Under the pieces are notes generated by a model, which searched no databases, was not told where the DNA came from, and saw only the letters and a list, made by a program, of their open reading frames with translations. A stretch of 64,000 nt of DNA from Pseudomonadota bacterium (GTDB taxonomy: Bacteria > Pseudomonadota > Gammaproteobacteria > Xanthomonadales > Xanthomonadaceae), in NCBI GenBank assembly GCA_018242485.1, contig JAFEBV010000001.1, forward strand, positions 1 to 64,000, read 5' to 3'. Below, piece by piece: positions 1-9,257 of the stretch (position 1 is the first letter of the stretch; each line of letters starts with the position of its first letter). The position numbers and the translations under genes were made by a program.

Positions 1-120
1 GTGAAGGGTGAATCGTGAATGGTGAATGGTGAATCGTCTAAAGCCTTGGAAGCGTCTTTCGTGAGAGTGGCGGAATCGCGATTGGCTAAAACCATTCACG
101 ATTCACGATTCACCATTCAC
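1..120. repeat. Heptamer-type repeats forming two inverted arms
   Basis: The left part (1-37) is built of TGAATCG/TGAATGG-like 7-bp units on the plus strand. The right part (92-120) holds the complementary units (ATTCACG, ATTCACC). The two arms can pair into a long imperfect hairpin around a spacer of roughly 50 bp. The block lies just downstream of the tRNA operon (minus strand). In related genomes tuf often follows these tRNAs, but that gene is outside the window. Related unit types recur elsewhere in the window. Confidence 0.75.
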
Positions 121-132
121 GCATTTCGAATG

Positions 133-208
<76 letters not shown>

Positions 209-237
209 AAGAGTGGCGCCATAGCTGGAGCGTTCAA

Positions 238-311
238 TGGAGCGGGAGACGGGAATCGAACCCGCACAATCAGCTTGGAAGGCTGAAGTTCTACCATTGA
301 ACTACTCCCGC
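238..311 (-). tRNA. tRNA-Gly (anticodon TCC)
   Basis: This is a minus-strand cloverleaf with acceptor stem GCGGGAG/CTCCCGC, anticodon stem TCAGC/GCTGA with loop CTTCCAA, T-loop GGTTCGATTCC and an encoded CCA. It lies 29 bp upstream of tRNA-Thr (in transcription order before it) and shares the operon promoter. Confidence 0.97.
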
Positions 312-359
312 ATCGTGAAACTTGTTGCGTGCTGCGGTAATGACGTGTTGCGATGAAAC

Positions 360-446
360 TGGTGGAGGGAGGTGGATTCGAACCACCGTAGGACGATGTC
401 CAGCAGATTTACAGTCTGCCCTCGTTGGCCGCTTGAGTATCCCTCC
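360..446 (-). tRNA. tRNA-Tyr (anticodon GTA)
   Basis: This is an 87-nt class II tRNA on the minus strand with a long variable arm. The acceptor stem GGAGGGA pairs with TCCCTCC, the anticodon stem/loop is CAGACTGTAAATCTG, and CCA is encoded. It is the first gene of the Tyr-Gly-Thr operon, an order also found ahead of tuf in many gammaproteobacteria. Confidence 0.97.
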
Positions 447-909
447 GCGTATCCGGCTCCCGACTTCCACCAGCGGAAACGCCACCACCCGACGATGGTC
501 GGGCAAGACGCACCTGTGGAAATCAGCCCGTCATTTTCCGGGCAGACCACCACAAAGTCAACCGAAAGACTCTTTCAACGACACCCGCTCAGGATAGGTG
601 GCGCAATTCCAATGACGGGCAAGCCCGGGCGGAGCATCTCGGTGGAGGAGATCGAGCTTGCATGCGCACGCCCCCCCGCATCGCTCGACTAGGCGCGCTC
701 GATTCACGGCAGGAACCCGACGACGACTTTCACGGCCCTACGCCAACAGGCGCTACCGACGACTGGCGGCGTCCTTGCGCACGTTTCGAGACCGTCAAGT
801 GACGCAGGTTGGCCCCACGATAGATCGTCGATCGGATCTGTAGTCGCTGCTGCACCGACCAAGCCGCCGAAAGGCAGCCCAGACCGGGAACCCCCAGCGC
901 CTTGACCGA
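447..909. other. Intergenic region holding the tRNA promoter; no gene seen
   Basis: About 460 bp lie between tRNA-Tyr and the glycosyltransferase gene. Apart from the promoter at 533-561 I find no open frame with gene-like composition. The reading frames that cross it are antisense or out-of-frame extensions of the neighbouring glycosyltransferase. Confidence 0.5.
533..561 (-). promoter_or_regulatory. Sigma-70-like promoter of the tRNA operon
   Basis: On the minus strand TTGACT (556-561, -35) is separated by 17 bp from GAAAAT (533-538, -10). The -10 is followed by the GC-rich discriminator GACGGGC. A GC-rich discriminator is the established hallmark of stringently controlled stable-RNA promoters. 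The predicted start is near 526, about 80 nt upstream of tRNA-Tyr. Confidence 0.65.
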
Positions 910-1893
910 TCACACTTCCAACGTCGCCGGCTCTGCTTGGGAATTCGCGCTTTCCGCCGCTTCGGGCCGCCAATCTTCCACCAGATACAGCGGCCGCTGT
1001 TTGACTTCCAGATACAGCCTTCCGAGGTACTCGCCGATCACGCCCAAGGCAATCAACTGCACGCCACCCAGGAACACGATGAGCGTTGCAAGGGTTGGAT
1101 ATCCCCGCGCCGGGTCGCCCCAGAGCAGCGTTTTGCCGATGGTGAAAACGCCGAACACGAACGCCGCCAGCGCGGTCGCCAACCCCAGATACGTCGCCAC
1201 CCGCAGCGGCGCGGTGGAGAAGCTGGTGATGCCGTCCAAGGCGAAATTCCACAGTTTCCAGAAACCGAACTTGCTGCGTCCGGCCACGCGCGGATGGCGG
1301 TGGTAGGGCACCGCGAGTTGCCGGTAACCCACCCACGCGAACAGGCCCTTCATGAAACGCCCGCGCTCGCGCAACCGCGCCAGACCGTCGAGCGAGCGCC
1401 GCGAGAGCAGGCGGAAGTCGCCGGTGTCGCGCGGGATGGGCGTACGCGAGAGGCGGCCGATCACGCGATAGAAGGCATGCGCGCTGGCGCGCTTGAACCA
1501 GCCCTCGCCTTCGCGTTCCAGCCGCGTGCCGTGGACATCGTCGTAACCCTCTTGCCAATGCGCGACGAAGGTCGGGATCAGCTCGGGCGGATCCTGCCCG
1601 TCGGCGTCGAGGATAAGCACCGCGCCCGTGGTGATCCGGTCGAGTCCGGCCGTCAACGCAGCCTCCTTGCCGAAATTGCGCGACAGCCGCAACAACGCCA
1701 CCCGCGAATCGTCCTGCGCGATCTCGCACAGCACCTGCCACGTCCGGTCGCGGCTGCCGTCGTCCACATAGAGCACGCGCGCCGGGCGGTCGAGGCCGTC
1801 GAGCACCGCGCGCAGGCGCGGGTGCAGCAGCGGCAGCGCCGCTTCTTCGTTATAGGCGGCGATCAGGATGGTGAGCGGTTCGGGCGGATCCAT
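910..1893 (-). CDS. Polyprenol-phosphate glycosyltransferase (GtrB/DPM1-like, GT2)
   Basis: This 327-residue enzyme should move a sugar from a nucleotide donor to undecaprenyl phosphate on the cytoplasmic face of the inner membrane, as GtrB, ArnC and dolichol-phosphate mannose synthases do. The N-terminal GT-A domain opens LTILIAAYNEE and carries the acidic motif LDADGQDPPE, the usual metal/donor site of this family. Two hydrophobic segments follow near the C-terminus (VATYLGLATALAAFVFGVF and LATLIVFLGGVQLIALGVIG), as in GtrB. I start at ATG 1893 because family similarity begins there and upstream residues look non-coding. mtgA ends 86 bp upstream on the same strand. The sugar and final acceptor (O-antigen, lipid A or another glycan) cannot be read from sequence. 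Confidence 0.85.
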   Translation of the reverse strand: MDPPEPLTILIAAYNEEAALPLLHPRLRAVLDGLDRPARVLYVDDGSRDRTWQVLCEIAQDDSRVALLRLSRNFGKEAALTAGLDRITTGAVLILDADGQDPPELIPTFVAHWQEGYDDVHGTRLEREGEGWFKRASAHAFYRVIGRLSRTPIPRDTGDFRLLSRRSLDGLARLRERGRFMKGLFAWVGYRQLAVPYHRHPRVAGRSKFGFWKLWNFALDGITSFSTAPLRVATYLGLATALAAFVFGVFTIGKTLLWGDPARGYPTLATLIVFLGGVQLIALGVIGEYLGRLYLEVKQRPLYLVEDWRPEAAESANSQAEPATLEV

Positions 1894-1978
1894 GCCGCGA
1901 TGGTAGCCGGATGCAGGCGATCCGGCAGCAGAAACGGTATTCACAGGAACGGTAATCACGCCCTTCGATGGCTCGCCG

Positions 1979-2707
1979 CTACCGTCGCGGCGGATCCAGC
2001 AGCGCCGGCCCGCCCAGTTGCCGCACCTGCCGTTCGATCCACGCCGCGCGCCGCAGTACATACGGCCCGGGATGCGCCGCCGACCAGTGCCGCGGGTTGG
2101 GCAGCACCGCGACCAGCCGCGCGCTTTGCGTGGCGGTGAGGCGGTCGGCGGTCGTGCCGAACATCTGCCGCGCCGCCGCGTCGGCACCGTACACGCCATC
2201 GCCGAACTCGGCCACGTTCACGTACATCTCCAGAATCCGCCGTTTGCCCCACAGGTGCTCGATCAGCACCGTGTACCAAGCTTCCAGCCCCTTGCGCACA
2301 TAGTTGCGGCCACTCCACAGGAACAGGTTCTTGGCCACCTGCTGGCTGATCGTGCTGCCGCCGCGCACGCGCCCGCCGTCCTCGTTGTGGTCGAGCGCCT
2401 TGTCGATGGCGTCGAAATCGAAACCGTGGTGACGGTAGAACTTCTGATCTTCCGAGGCGATCGCCGATGCCGGCAGCCAGCGCGAGCTCTCGTTCAGCGG
2501 TCGCCAACGGTAGTGGACGACGAAACCGGTTTGCCCATCGCGCCACGCCGCGAAACGGCGTTCGAGCATGAAGGCGCTGGTTGGCGGATCGACCCAGCGC
2601 AGGCATAGCACCTGCGCGATGCTGATCGCGACGAACAGCAGCGGCAGCCAGAGGAAAATCCAGCGCAGCCAGCGGATGCGCCCGCGCGGGCGTGGTTGTG
2701 CACTCAA
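1979..2707 (-). CDS. mtgA: Monofunctional biosynthetic peptidoglycan transglycosylase
   Basis: MtgA polymerises lipid II into glycan strands at the periplasmic face of the inner membrane. The product is about 242 residues, the normal family length. It has one N-terminal membrane anchor ([18 protein letters not shown]) followed by a GT51 domain with the motif [14 protein letters not shown], which includes the catalytic glutamate, and [15 protein letters not shown]. No ATG precedes the anchor at a suitable distance. I chose TTG 2707 because GGAGA lies 6 nt upstream; GTG at 2779 is the alternative. It is divergent from hslO and followed by the glycosyltransferase. Confidence 0.88.
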   Translation of the reverse strand: MSAQPRPRGRIRWLRWIFLWLPLLFVAISIAQVLCLRWVDPPTSAFMLERRFAAWRDGQTGFVVHYRWRPLNESSRWLPASAIASEDQKFYRHHGFDFDAIDKALDHNEDGGRVRGGSTISQQVAKNLFLWSGRNYVRKGLEAWYTVLIEHLWGKRRILEMYVNVAEFGDGVYGADAAARQMFGTTADRLTATQSARLVAVLPNPRHWSAAHPGPYVLRRAAWIERQVRQLGGPALLDPPRR

Positions 2708-2837
2708 GCCCGATCTCCGCGCGCGGGGAGATATCGGGGCTTGATCCGATTCAGTGTCCGACCCATTGTGTGCTTCCACGCCAAACCGGCGCGAGCATAA
2801 CGCCAGTTCCCGCACACGCAACCTTTGGCCTGAGCCG

Positions 2838-3767
2838 ATGCCTCCAAATTCCGCCAATACGTCCGCCGATCCATCCACCGACGACGACATCCTGCTGCGC
2901 TTCCTGCTGGACGCCTCCGGCGTGCGCGGCGTGCTGGTACGCCTGTCCGCCGTCTGGCGCACCGTGCTTGCGCGCGCGCCGTACCCGCCACCGGTGGCTG
3001 CGTGCCTCGGGCAGACCCTCGCGGCGACTGCCCTGATGACCGGCCACACCAAGATCGACGGGCGCCTGAGTACACATCTGCGCGGCACCGGCGCGCTGCG
3101 TTCGCTGTTTGCCGAATGCACCCGCGACGGCCACCTGCGCGGCTTGGCGGCGTATCGCGAACCCTTGCCTGAAACGCTCGGTCCGCGCGATTTCGGCGCC
3201 GATTCGGTGCTCGCCATCACTATCGAGAACACCATCGCCGCAGGCCGCGAAGGCATGCGCTACCAAGGCTTGGTGGGGCTGGACGCGGACACGATGGCGC
3301 AGGCATTTGAAGGTTACTTCGCGCAATCCGAACAACTGCCCACGCGCATGCTGCTGGCCGCGAACGCCGACCACGCGGTCGGATTGATGCTGCAAAAGTT
3401 GCCGGATGCGGGCGCCGACGAGGACGGCTGGCTGCGCGCGGTGGCGTGTTTCCAGACGTTGGGCGATGCCGAACTGCTGGTCACCCCGCCGCAGGAACTG
3501 CTGTTCCGTTTGTTCCACGAGGACGACGTGCGCGTGCGCGACCAGCGATCGCTACGCTTTGGCTGTTCGTGTTCGCGCGAGCGCGTGGAAGCCATGCTGC
3601 ACAGCCTCGGTCGCGAGGAGGCACTGGCCAGCATTGCGGATCACGATCCGGCGGTCGCGCGCATCGATTGCCAGTTCTGCGGCGCGGCGTATGTGCTTTC
3701 GCGTGCGCAGATCGAGGCCCTGTTCGACGGCCCACCGCAAGCCAGTGCGCCAGCCACGTTGCAGTAA
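2838..3767 (+). CDS. hslO: Redox-regulated chaperone Hsp33
   Basis: Hsp33 is a cytoplasmic holdase that is activated by oxidation of its zinc-bound cysteines. The 309-residue protein has the family fold beginning [17 protein letters not shown]. It ends with the diagnostic zinc site as a CxC ([10 protein letters not shown]) and CxxC (CQFCGAAY) pair, so the redox switch is intact. I use ATG 2838, which gives about 18 residues ahead of the conserved start. It is divergent from mtgA and convergent with the symporter gene. Confidence 0.93.
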   Translation: MPPNSANTSADPSTDDDILLRFLLDASGVRGVLVRLSAVWRTVLARAPYPPPVAACLGQTLAATALMTGHTKIDGRLSTHLRGTGALRSLFAECTRDGHLRGLAAYREPLPETLGPRDFGADSVLAITIENTIAAGREGMRYQGLVGLDADTMAQAFEGYFAQSEQLPTRMLLAANADHAVGLMLQKLPDAGADEDGWLRAVACFQTLGDAELLVTPPQELLFRLFHEDDVRVRDQRSLRFGCSCSRERVEAMLHSLGREEALASIADHDPAVARIDCQFCGAAYVLSRAQIEALFDGPPQASAPATLQ

Positions 3768-3818
3768 TTTCCGAGTGCCGGCGCTGATCGTTCGACCATC
3801 AGGTGCTGGCATCGCACC

Positions 3819-5162
3819 TCAACGCACGATCTCGTCCAGATGCGCCATCGCTGCCTCGTCGGGCAGATCCTGCTCGCCGCTACGATGCGCCACCACCACG
3901 GCCGTCGCCAGATCGCCGGTGACGTTGAGCGCGGTGCGGCACATGTCGAGGAAGGTGTTGACGCCGATGATGATGCCGATGCCATCAGGATTGATGCCGA
4001 TGATGCCGCAGATCATCGCGATCACCGGCAGCGAGCCGGACGGGATGCCGGCGGTGCCGATGCCGCCGAGGATGCACAGCACCAGCACCATCAACTGCTG
4101 CGGCAGGCCGAGGTGGACACCATAAACCTGGGCGAGGAACAGCACGGTGATGCCCTCGAACAAGGCGGTGCCGTGGTGATTGGCCGAGGCACCCACGGTC
4201 AGCACGAAGCGCGACACCTTGCGCGGCAACTTCAGGTTCTCCTCGGCCACCTGCAGGGTCACCGGCAGGGTGGCGGTGGAGGATGCGGTGGCGAACGCGG
4301 TCAGGGTGGCCTCCTGAGTACCGCGAAAAAATGCGCGCGGCGACATCCCGCCCATCAGCCGCACCCACAGCGGGATCACCACGAAGCCGTGGATGGCCAG
4401 CGCCGTCAGCACGGTCGCCACGAACCACACGAGGCTGCGGATCACGTCCCAGCCGAGCTGGAAAGTGAGGTTGAACATGAAGGCCGCGACCGCATACGGC
4501 GCGAGGCGGATGAACAGCCCGATCAGGTGCATGCAGATCTCGAACAACCCCTGCATGGCGTTCTTGAACGCGACCGTGCCGGGCGTGGGCTTCATCACCA
4601 GCCCGATGCCGATCATCAGCGCGAAAAACACGATGCCCAGCTTCTTGCTGTCGTCGGCCATCGCCCCGACGATGTTGTGCGGCACGATGTTGACCAGCAG
4701 ATCCATCAGGCGCAGATCGTTGCCCTTGCTGACGATCTCCCCGGCCTTCAGCACGTTGCCGCTGAGCACCTTCTGCACCATCGCCGCGTCCATGTGCAAC
4801 CCGGGTTGGAACACGTTGACGCACAGCAGGCCGATGCCGACCGCCGCGGCGGTGACCACGGCGGTGTAGATCAGGGTTTTCCAGCCAAGCCGACCCAGCG
4901 CGGCGATGTCGCCCAGTTCGGCCACGCCCAGCACCAGCGCAGAGAAGATCAGCGGCACCACCAGCATGAACAGCAGGTTGAGGAAAACCTGCCCGAACGG
5001 TTTGGTGGCGTAGTCGATGGCCACATGCACCCACTGCGCATCGGCCAGCGTGGCGTGCGCGGCCAGGCCCGCAAGCGTGCCGAGCAGGAAGCCGAGCAGC
5101 ACCTTGACGTGCAGGGCCATGCCCTTGGCCGGCCGTGCAGGAAACGATTCGGTCGAATGCAT
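3819..5162 (-). CDS. Dicarboxylate/amino acid:cation symporter (DAACS family)
   Basis: This 447-residue inner-membrane transporter belongs to the GltP/DctA/excitatory amino acid transporter family, which takes up C4-dicarboxylates, glutamate or aspartate with H+ or Na+. About eight hydrophobic segments are visible. The family re-entrant loop motif appears as ASSTATLPVTLQ, and the substrate/cation region as NHHGTALFEG (NxDGTA-like, with His-His in place of the common Asp position). The second re-entrant loop is GGIGTAGIPSG. Start is ATG 5162. The gene is convergent with hslO. The substrate cannot be assigned, so I give no symbol. Confidence 0.88.
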   Translation of the reverse strand: MHSTESFPARPAKGMALHVKVLLGFLLGTLAGLAAHATLADAQWVHVAIDYATKPFGQVFLNLLFMLVVPLIFSALVLGVAELGDIAALGRLGWKTLIYTAVVTAAAVGIGLLCVNVFQPGLHMDAAMVQKVLSGNVLKAGEIVSKGNDLRLMDLLVNIVPHNIVGAMADDSKKLGIVFFALMIGIGLVMKPTPGTVAFKNAMQGLFEICMHLIGLFIRLAPYAVAAFMFNLTFQLGWDVIRSLVWFVATVLTALAIHGFVVIPLWVRLMGGMSPRAFFRGTQEATLTAFATASSTATLPVTLQVAEENLKLPRKVSRFVLTVGASANHHGTALFEGITVLFLAQVYGVHLGLPQQLMVLVLCILGGIGTAGIPSGSLPVIAMICGIIGINPDGIGIIIGVNTFLDMCRTALNVTGDLATAVVVAHRSGEQDLPDEAAMAHLDEIVR

Positions 5163-5388
5163 GGCGGATCATCCGGTGGGGAGCCGGCAGCTTAACAAAG
5201 CGTGCGCAGCCGTCCCGATCCGATCCCGCGCGCGCATTGCCAAACCCTGTACGCCACATGTACGCCGCGGCCATGATTTGGGTGGCATTCAACACGCTGA
5301 ATGGGTAGCTGTACGCCGCCGCGCAGCCGATTGCACCGCACCAGCGAGCATGCGTTACTGCAATCACCCACCACCGGAGTACAGCGTC

Positions 5389-6762
5389 ATGAAAACCACG
5401 TTCGACAATCGCAGCATGGCCTTGCGCGCGTCGCTGGCGCTCGCGATCGCCACCTCGTTCGCGTTCGCCGCAATCGCCCCGCAACCGGCGCAGGCGCACA
5501 TCAGCATCGGCATCTCGGTCAACTTCGCCCCGCCGATGATGCCCGTTTACGAACAACCCGTGATTCCCGGCCCGGGCTACATGTGGACGCCCGGCTACTG
5601 GGCGTGGGATGAGGACTACGGCTACTACTGGGTGCCCGGCACCTGGGTGCAGCCGCCCTATTACGGTGCCTTGTGGACACCCGGCTACTGGGGCTGGCGC
5701 AGCGGCGCATACGTGTTCTTCAACGGCTACTGGGGTGCCCGCGTCGGTTATTACGGCGGCATCAACTACGGTTACGGTTACGGCGGCCTTGGCTACCAGG
5801 GCGGCTACTGGCAGGGCAACAACTTCTACTACAACCGCACCGTCAACAACATCACCAACGTGACCAACATCACCAACGTCTACAACCAGTCCGTGGTGAA
5901 CAACAACACGACGGTGAACCGCTACAGCTTCAACGGCCCGGGCGGCACCACCACACAGGCGACCGCGGCGCAGCTCGCCTACCAGAACCAGCGGCACACC
6001 GCGCCGGTGGCAGCGCAGGTGCAGCAGGTCTCTGCAGCACGCAACATGCCCAGCCTGCGCGCCTCGGTGAACAAGGGCGTCCCGGCGATCGCGGCGACTT
6101 CACGCCCCGGCATGTTTACCGGCAGCGCGGTGATGGCGGCCAAGCCGGTCGCACCGATGGGTAACGCGAATGCAGCGGCCGAGCGCTATCGCCCCGGCAA
6201 CAACGCGACGACGACGATTCGTAACAACACGATGACCCCGGGAAGTCGTCCCGTGGTCACCAGCCCGATGACGGCCCGGAACGCGCCGCAGACGCCGGCA
6301 CAGGGCTTGCAGAATCGCTCGCTGCGCCCGCCGTCGAGCGAGAGCTACAACAACGCGGCCGGTCGCGGCGCCCACACTCAGCCGCAGCGGGCAACTGCGC
6401 CGGCACGGCAGGTGCCGCAGTACGACCGCAACTACGACCGCGGCAACGTGACCCAGCCCGAGCGTCCGATCCGGCAGGCGCAGCAATACGACCGCAGCTA
6501 CGACCGCGGCAACGTGACCCAGCCCGAGCGTCCGATCCGGCAGGCGCAGCAGTACGACCGCAGCTACGACCGCGGCAATGTGACCCAGCCCGAGCGTCCG
6601 ATCCGGCAGGCGCCGCAGTACGACCGCGGTGGCTATCAGGGTGGCGGCATGCAGGCACCACGGATGCTGCCGCAGGCGCAGCCGCGGATGGCGGAGCGCC
6701 CCGCCGCGCCCCCGGCCGCCAAGCCGCAGCATGAGAAAGAGGAGCATGGCGGTCACCGCTGA
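5389..6762 (+). CDS. Secreted Tyr/Trp/Gly-rich protein with 22-residue tandem repeats
   Basis: The 457-residue product has a signal peptide (about residues 1-36, ending PAQAHIS). A YxW-rich domain follows (GYMWTPGYWAWDEDYGYYWVPGTW), a type often annotated as YXWGXW/BcpO-related repeat proteins, then an Asn/Thr-rich segment (NITNVTNITNVYNQS). The basic, Gln/Arg-rich tail contains three consecutive 66-bp units at 6415-6612 plus a partial fourth, each reading QYDRxYDRGNVTQPERPIRQ. The start ATG 5389 follows CCGGAG. Its function is unknown; location is probably envelope or extracellular. A palindromic terminator follows at 6787. Confidence 0.8.
   Translation: MKTTFDNRSMALRASLALAIATSFAFAAIAPQPAQAHISIGISVNFAPPMMPVYEQPVIPGPGYMWTPGYWAWDEDYGYYWVPGTWVQPPYYGALWTPGYWGWRSGAYVFFNGYWGARVGYYGGINYGYGYGGLGYQGGYWQGNNFYYNRTVNNITNVTNITNVYNQSVVNNNTTVNRYSFNGPGGTTTQATAAQLAYQNQRHTAPVAAQVQQVSAARNMPSLRASVNKGVPAIAATSRPGMFTGSAVMAAKPVAPMGNANAAAERYRPGNNATTTIRNNTMTPGSRPVVTSPMTARNAPQTPAQGLQNRSLRPPSSESYNNAAGRGAHTQPQRATAPARQVPQYDRNYDRGNVTQPERPIRQAQQYDRSYDRGNVTQPERPIRQAQQYDRSYDRGNVTQPERPIRQAPQYDRGGYQGGGMQAPRMLPQAQPRMAERPAAPPAAKPQHEKEEHGGHR
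6415..6612 (+). repeat. Three 66-bp in-frame tandem repeats
   Basis: Units at 6415-6480, 6481-6546 and 6547-6612 differ at only a few bases, and a truncated fourth unit begins at 6613. Each encodes 22 residues, so unit gain or loss keeps the reading frame. Confidence 0.9.
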
Positions 6763-6786
6763 GGTGTCATCGCCAACGTGAACGCA

Positions 6787-6820
6787 CAGGGCCGTCGCAT
6801 GCGACGGCCCTGTCGTTTTC
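6787..6820 (+). terminator. Rho-independent terminator, perfect 26-bp palindrome
   Basis: Bases 6787-6799 (CAGGGCCGTCGCA) are exactly complementary to 6800-6812, followed by TCGTTTTC. It lies 25 bp after the stop of the repeat protein. It also sits downstream of prs on the other strand, where no clear U-tract is present. Confidence 0.7.
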
Positions 6821-6879
6821 AAGCCCGATGATTTGCCTGCTGAAAATCGCGATGTCGCGCGGTCAATCCACCTACAGCA

Positions 6880-7839
6880 TCAATCCACGTACAACGAACT
6901 CACCGATTCGCCGCCGGCGATGCGGCGGATGGTTTCGGCGAGCAACTCGGCGACGCTGAGCTGGCGGATCTTGGCGCAGTTGCCGGCGGCCTCGCGCAAG
7001 GGAATGGTGTCGGTGACGACCAGTTCGTCCATCTTCGAACGCGAAAGGTTGTCGATCGCCGCGCCCGACAGTACCGGATGGGTGCAGTAGGCCACGACCT
7101 TGCGCGCGCCCTGTTCCTTGAGCGCCGCAGCGGCCGCGCACAGGGTGCCGGCGGTATCGACGATGTCGTCCACCAGCACGCAGGTGCGGTCGCGCACGTC
7201 GCCGATGATGTTCATCACCGTGGCCACGTTGGCGCGCGGGCGGCGCTTGTCGATGATCGCCAGGTCGGCGTCGTCCAGCCGTTTGGCGACCGCGCGTGCG
7301 CGCACCACGCCGCCCACGTCCGGACTGACCACGACGAGGTTGTCGGTGCCGTAGGTGCGCCAGATGTCGGCCAGCAGCAGCGGCGAGGCGTAGACGTTGT
7401 CCACCGGCATGTCGAAGAAGCCCTGGATCTGGTCGGCGTGCAGATCCACGGTGAGCACGCGGTCGGTGCCGGCGGCGCTGAACATTTTCGCCGCGACCTT
7501 GGCGGTGATCGGCACCCGCGCCGAACGCGGGCGACGATCCTGACGGGCATAGCCGAAATACGGCACGACGGCGGTGACGCTGGCGGCCGAGGCGCGCTTG
7601 AGCGCGTCGATCAGCACCAACAACTCGACCAGGTTCTCGGCGCTGGGCGCGCTGGTGGGCTGCATCACGAACACTTCCTGCCGGCGCACGCTCTCCTCGA
7701 TCTCGACCTGCACCTCGCCGTCGGAAAACTTGCCCACCAGCGCCTTGCCCAGCGGGATTCCGAGCTCCCTGCATACCGCCTGCGCGAGCGGGCGGTTGGC
7801 ATTGCCGGTGAACACCATCGCGGGAGTTTCGCTGGTCAT
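6880..7839 (-). CDS. prs: Ribose-phosphate pyrophosphokinase
   Basis: The enzyme converts ribose 5-phosphate and ATP to PRPP, the precursor of nucleotides, His, Trp and NAD. The 319-residue length is normal. Key motifs are [10 protein letters not shown], the ATP-site segment [24 protein letters not shown], the flexible loop around [11 protein letters not shown] and the PRPP-binding loop [12 protein letters not shown]. The chosen ATG 7839 matches the family N-terminus ([15 protein letters not shown]). tRNA-Gln lies 96 bp upstream on the same strand, and ispE and lolB lie further upstream, a conserved cluster. Confidence 0.96.
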   Translation of the reverse strand: MTSETPAMVFTGNANRPLAQAVCRELGIPLGKALVGKFSDGEVQVEIEESVRRQEVFVMQPTSAPSAENLVELLVLIDALKRASAASVTAVVPYFGYARQDRRPRSARVPITAKVAAKMFSAAGTDRVLTVDLHADQIQGFFDMPVDNVYASPLLLADIWRTYGTDNLVVVSPDVGGVVRARAVAKRLDDADLAIIDKRRPRANVATVMNIIGDVRDRTCVLVDDIVDTAGTLCAAAAALKEQGARKVVAYCTHPVLSGAAIDNLSRSKMDELVVTDTIPLREAAGNCAKIRQLSVAELLAETIRRIAGGESVSSLYVD

Positions 7840-7934
7840 GGTCGCCGCATCCGTCGTCGCTGGAGGTTGAAAACTTCTGGAAGGCTGTTGAAAACAACCT
7901 GCCGGCACCCGTCGGTACCCGCGCGGGCTTGAGT

Positions 7935-8009
7935 TGGCTGGGGCGGCAGGATTCGAACCTGCGCATGCCGGGATCAAAACCCGGTGCCTTACCGCTTGGC
8001 GACGCCCCA
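7935..8009 (-). tRNA. tRNA-Gln (anticodon TTG)
   Basis: This is a minus-strand cloverleaf with acceptor stem TGGGGCG/CGCCCCA, anticodon stem CCGGG/CCCGG with loop TTTTGAT, T-loop GGTTCGAATCC, discriminator G and encoded CCA. It lies between ispE and prs on the same strand. Confidence 0.96.
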
Positions 8010-8057
8010 ATATTCGATGTCGAAGATCGGGCTCCTGCCCGACTTCGCGGTACACAA

Positions 8058-8370
8058 ACCCTCTCCCTCCGGGAGAGGGTGCCGAAGGCGGGTGAGGGAG
8101 CGCCGTCGATGATGGCGAGATTTCTCGCTACCTGTCGCGGCCTTCCCTCATCCGGCGCTTCGCGCCACCTTCCCCCAATGGGGGAAGGAAAACCTACCCT
8201 CTCACTCCGGGAGAGGGTGCCGAAGGCGGGTGAGGGAGCACCGTCGAAGCTGGCGAGATTCCTCGCTACCTGCCGCGGCCTTCCCTCATCCGGCGCTTCG
8301 CGCCACCTTCCCCCAATGGGGGAAGGAAAACCTACCCCTCTCCCTCCGGGAGAGGGGTAGGGGTGAGGGG
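8058..8370. repeat. Two 136-bp direct repeats of REP-like palindromes plus a partial third
   Basis: Copy 1 (8058-8193) and copy 2 (8194-8329) are nearly identical and abut each other, and a truncated third starts near 8333. Each contains palindromes of the type CCCTCTCCCTCCGGGAGAGGG and TTCCCCCAATGGGGGAA with the linking text GGCGCTTCGCGCC. The array fills the whole spacer between ispE and tRNA-Gln, and no gene is present in it. Confidence 0.9.
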
Positions 8371-8390
8371 CGACATTCTCGCACTTCCCC

Positions 8391-9257
8391 TCAGAGCAAA
8401 TCCTCGATTCGATCCCGCAAGGGCGATCGCAACGCCCCTGTTGCTATCCACGCCATCCATCGCGACGGCAAGGCCGCACGCGCTGCCTGCGCCTGCACCA
8501 ACGAATCGAATGCGACGAAACACCCAGCCCCGCTGCCGGTCACGCTTGCCTTGCCGAATGCCGACAGTGCATCCAGCGCAGCGGCAATGGCAGGCTCGCG
8601 GCCGCGCAGGATCGGCTCGAAAGCATTACCCCACGGTGCCGAAATCGCGGCGGCTATTGTCGTTTCCGCGTCGTCGCGGGTCAATTCGGGGGCGGCGAAC
8701 AAGGCGGCGGTGGGCACCTGCACGCCCGGATCGACCAGCAGATACCAGCGCAGCGGCAGTTCGATCGGCGTAAGCACCTCGCCGATGCCCTCGGCGAAGG
8801 CATTGCGTCCACGCACGAACACCGGCACGTCGGCGCCCAACCGCAGACCCAGCGCGGCCAGCCGTTCCTCGTCCAGCCCCGTTCCCCACAAATAATTCAG
8901 CGCCACCAGCACCGTGGCCGCGTCCGAGGAGCCGCCGCCGAAGCCGCCACCCATCGGGATGCGCTTGTCGATGGCGATCTCGCAACCCAGCCGGCAGCCG
9001 CTTTCGGCTTGCAACAAACGCGCCGCGCGCAGCATCAAGTCATCGTGTTCGCGAACGGTTTCGTTGCCGGCGACGCGCACGATCGCGCCATCGTCGCGCA
9101 CGCGCAGGCGCAGGGTGTCGCCCCAATCGAGCAACTGGAACAGGGTCTGCAGCCGGTGATAACCATCGGCGCGACGGCCGACGATGCGCAGGAACAGATT
9201 GAGCTTGGCCGGCGCCGGCCATGAGCTCCAGCCATCCGGGTCGCGCGCGGCGTTCAC
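8391..9257 (-). CDS. ispE: 4-diphosphocytidyl-2-C-methyl-D-erythritol kinase
   Basis: IspE phosphorylates CDP-methylerythritol in the MEP route to isoprenoids. The 288-residue GHMP kinase opens [20 protein letters not shown] and carries the ATP-binding loop [17 protein letters not shown] and the C-terminal motif [11 protein letters not shown]. The GTG start at 9257 overlaps the lolB stop as GTGA, which indicates translational coupling. The stop lies right beside the palindromic repeat array. Confidence 0.95.
   Translation of the reverse strand: MNAARDPDGWSSWPAPAKLNLFLRIVGRRADGYHRLQTLFQLLDWGDTLRLRVRDDGAIVRVAGNETVREHDDLMLRAARLLQAESGCRLGCEIAIDKRIPMGGGFGGGSSDAATVLVALNYLWGTGLDEERLAALGLRLGADVPVFVRGRNAFAEGIGEVLTPIELPLRWYLLVDPGVQVPTAALFAAPELTRDDAETTIAAAISAPWGNAFEPILRGREPAIAAALDALSAFGKASVTGSGAGCFVAFDSLVQAQAARAALPSRWMAWIATGALRSPLRDRIEDLL

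Noticed and set aside
3985..5997. 670-residue minus-strand frame across the symporter and the repeat protein
   Set aside because: It runs out of frame through one gene and antisense through another, and shows no family motif.
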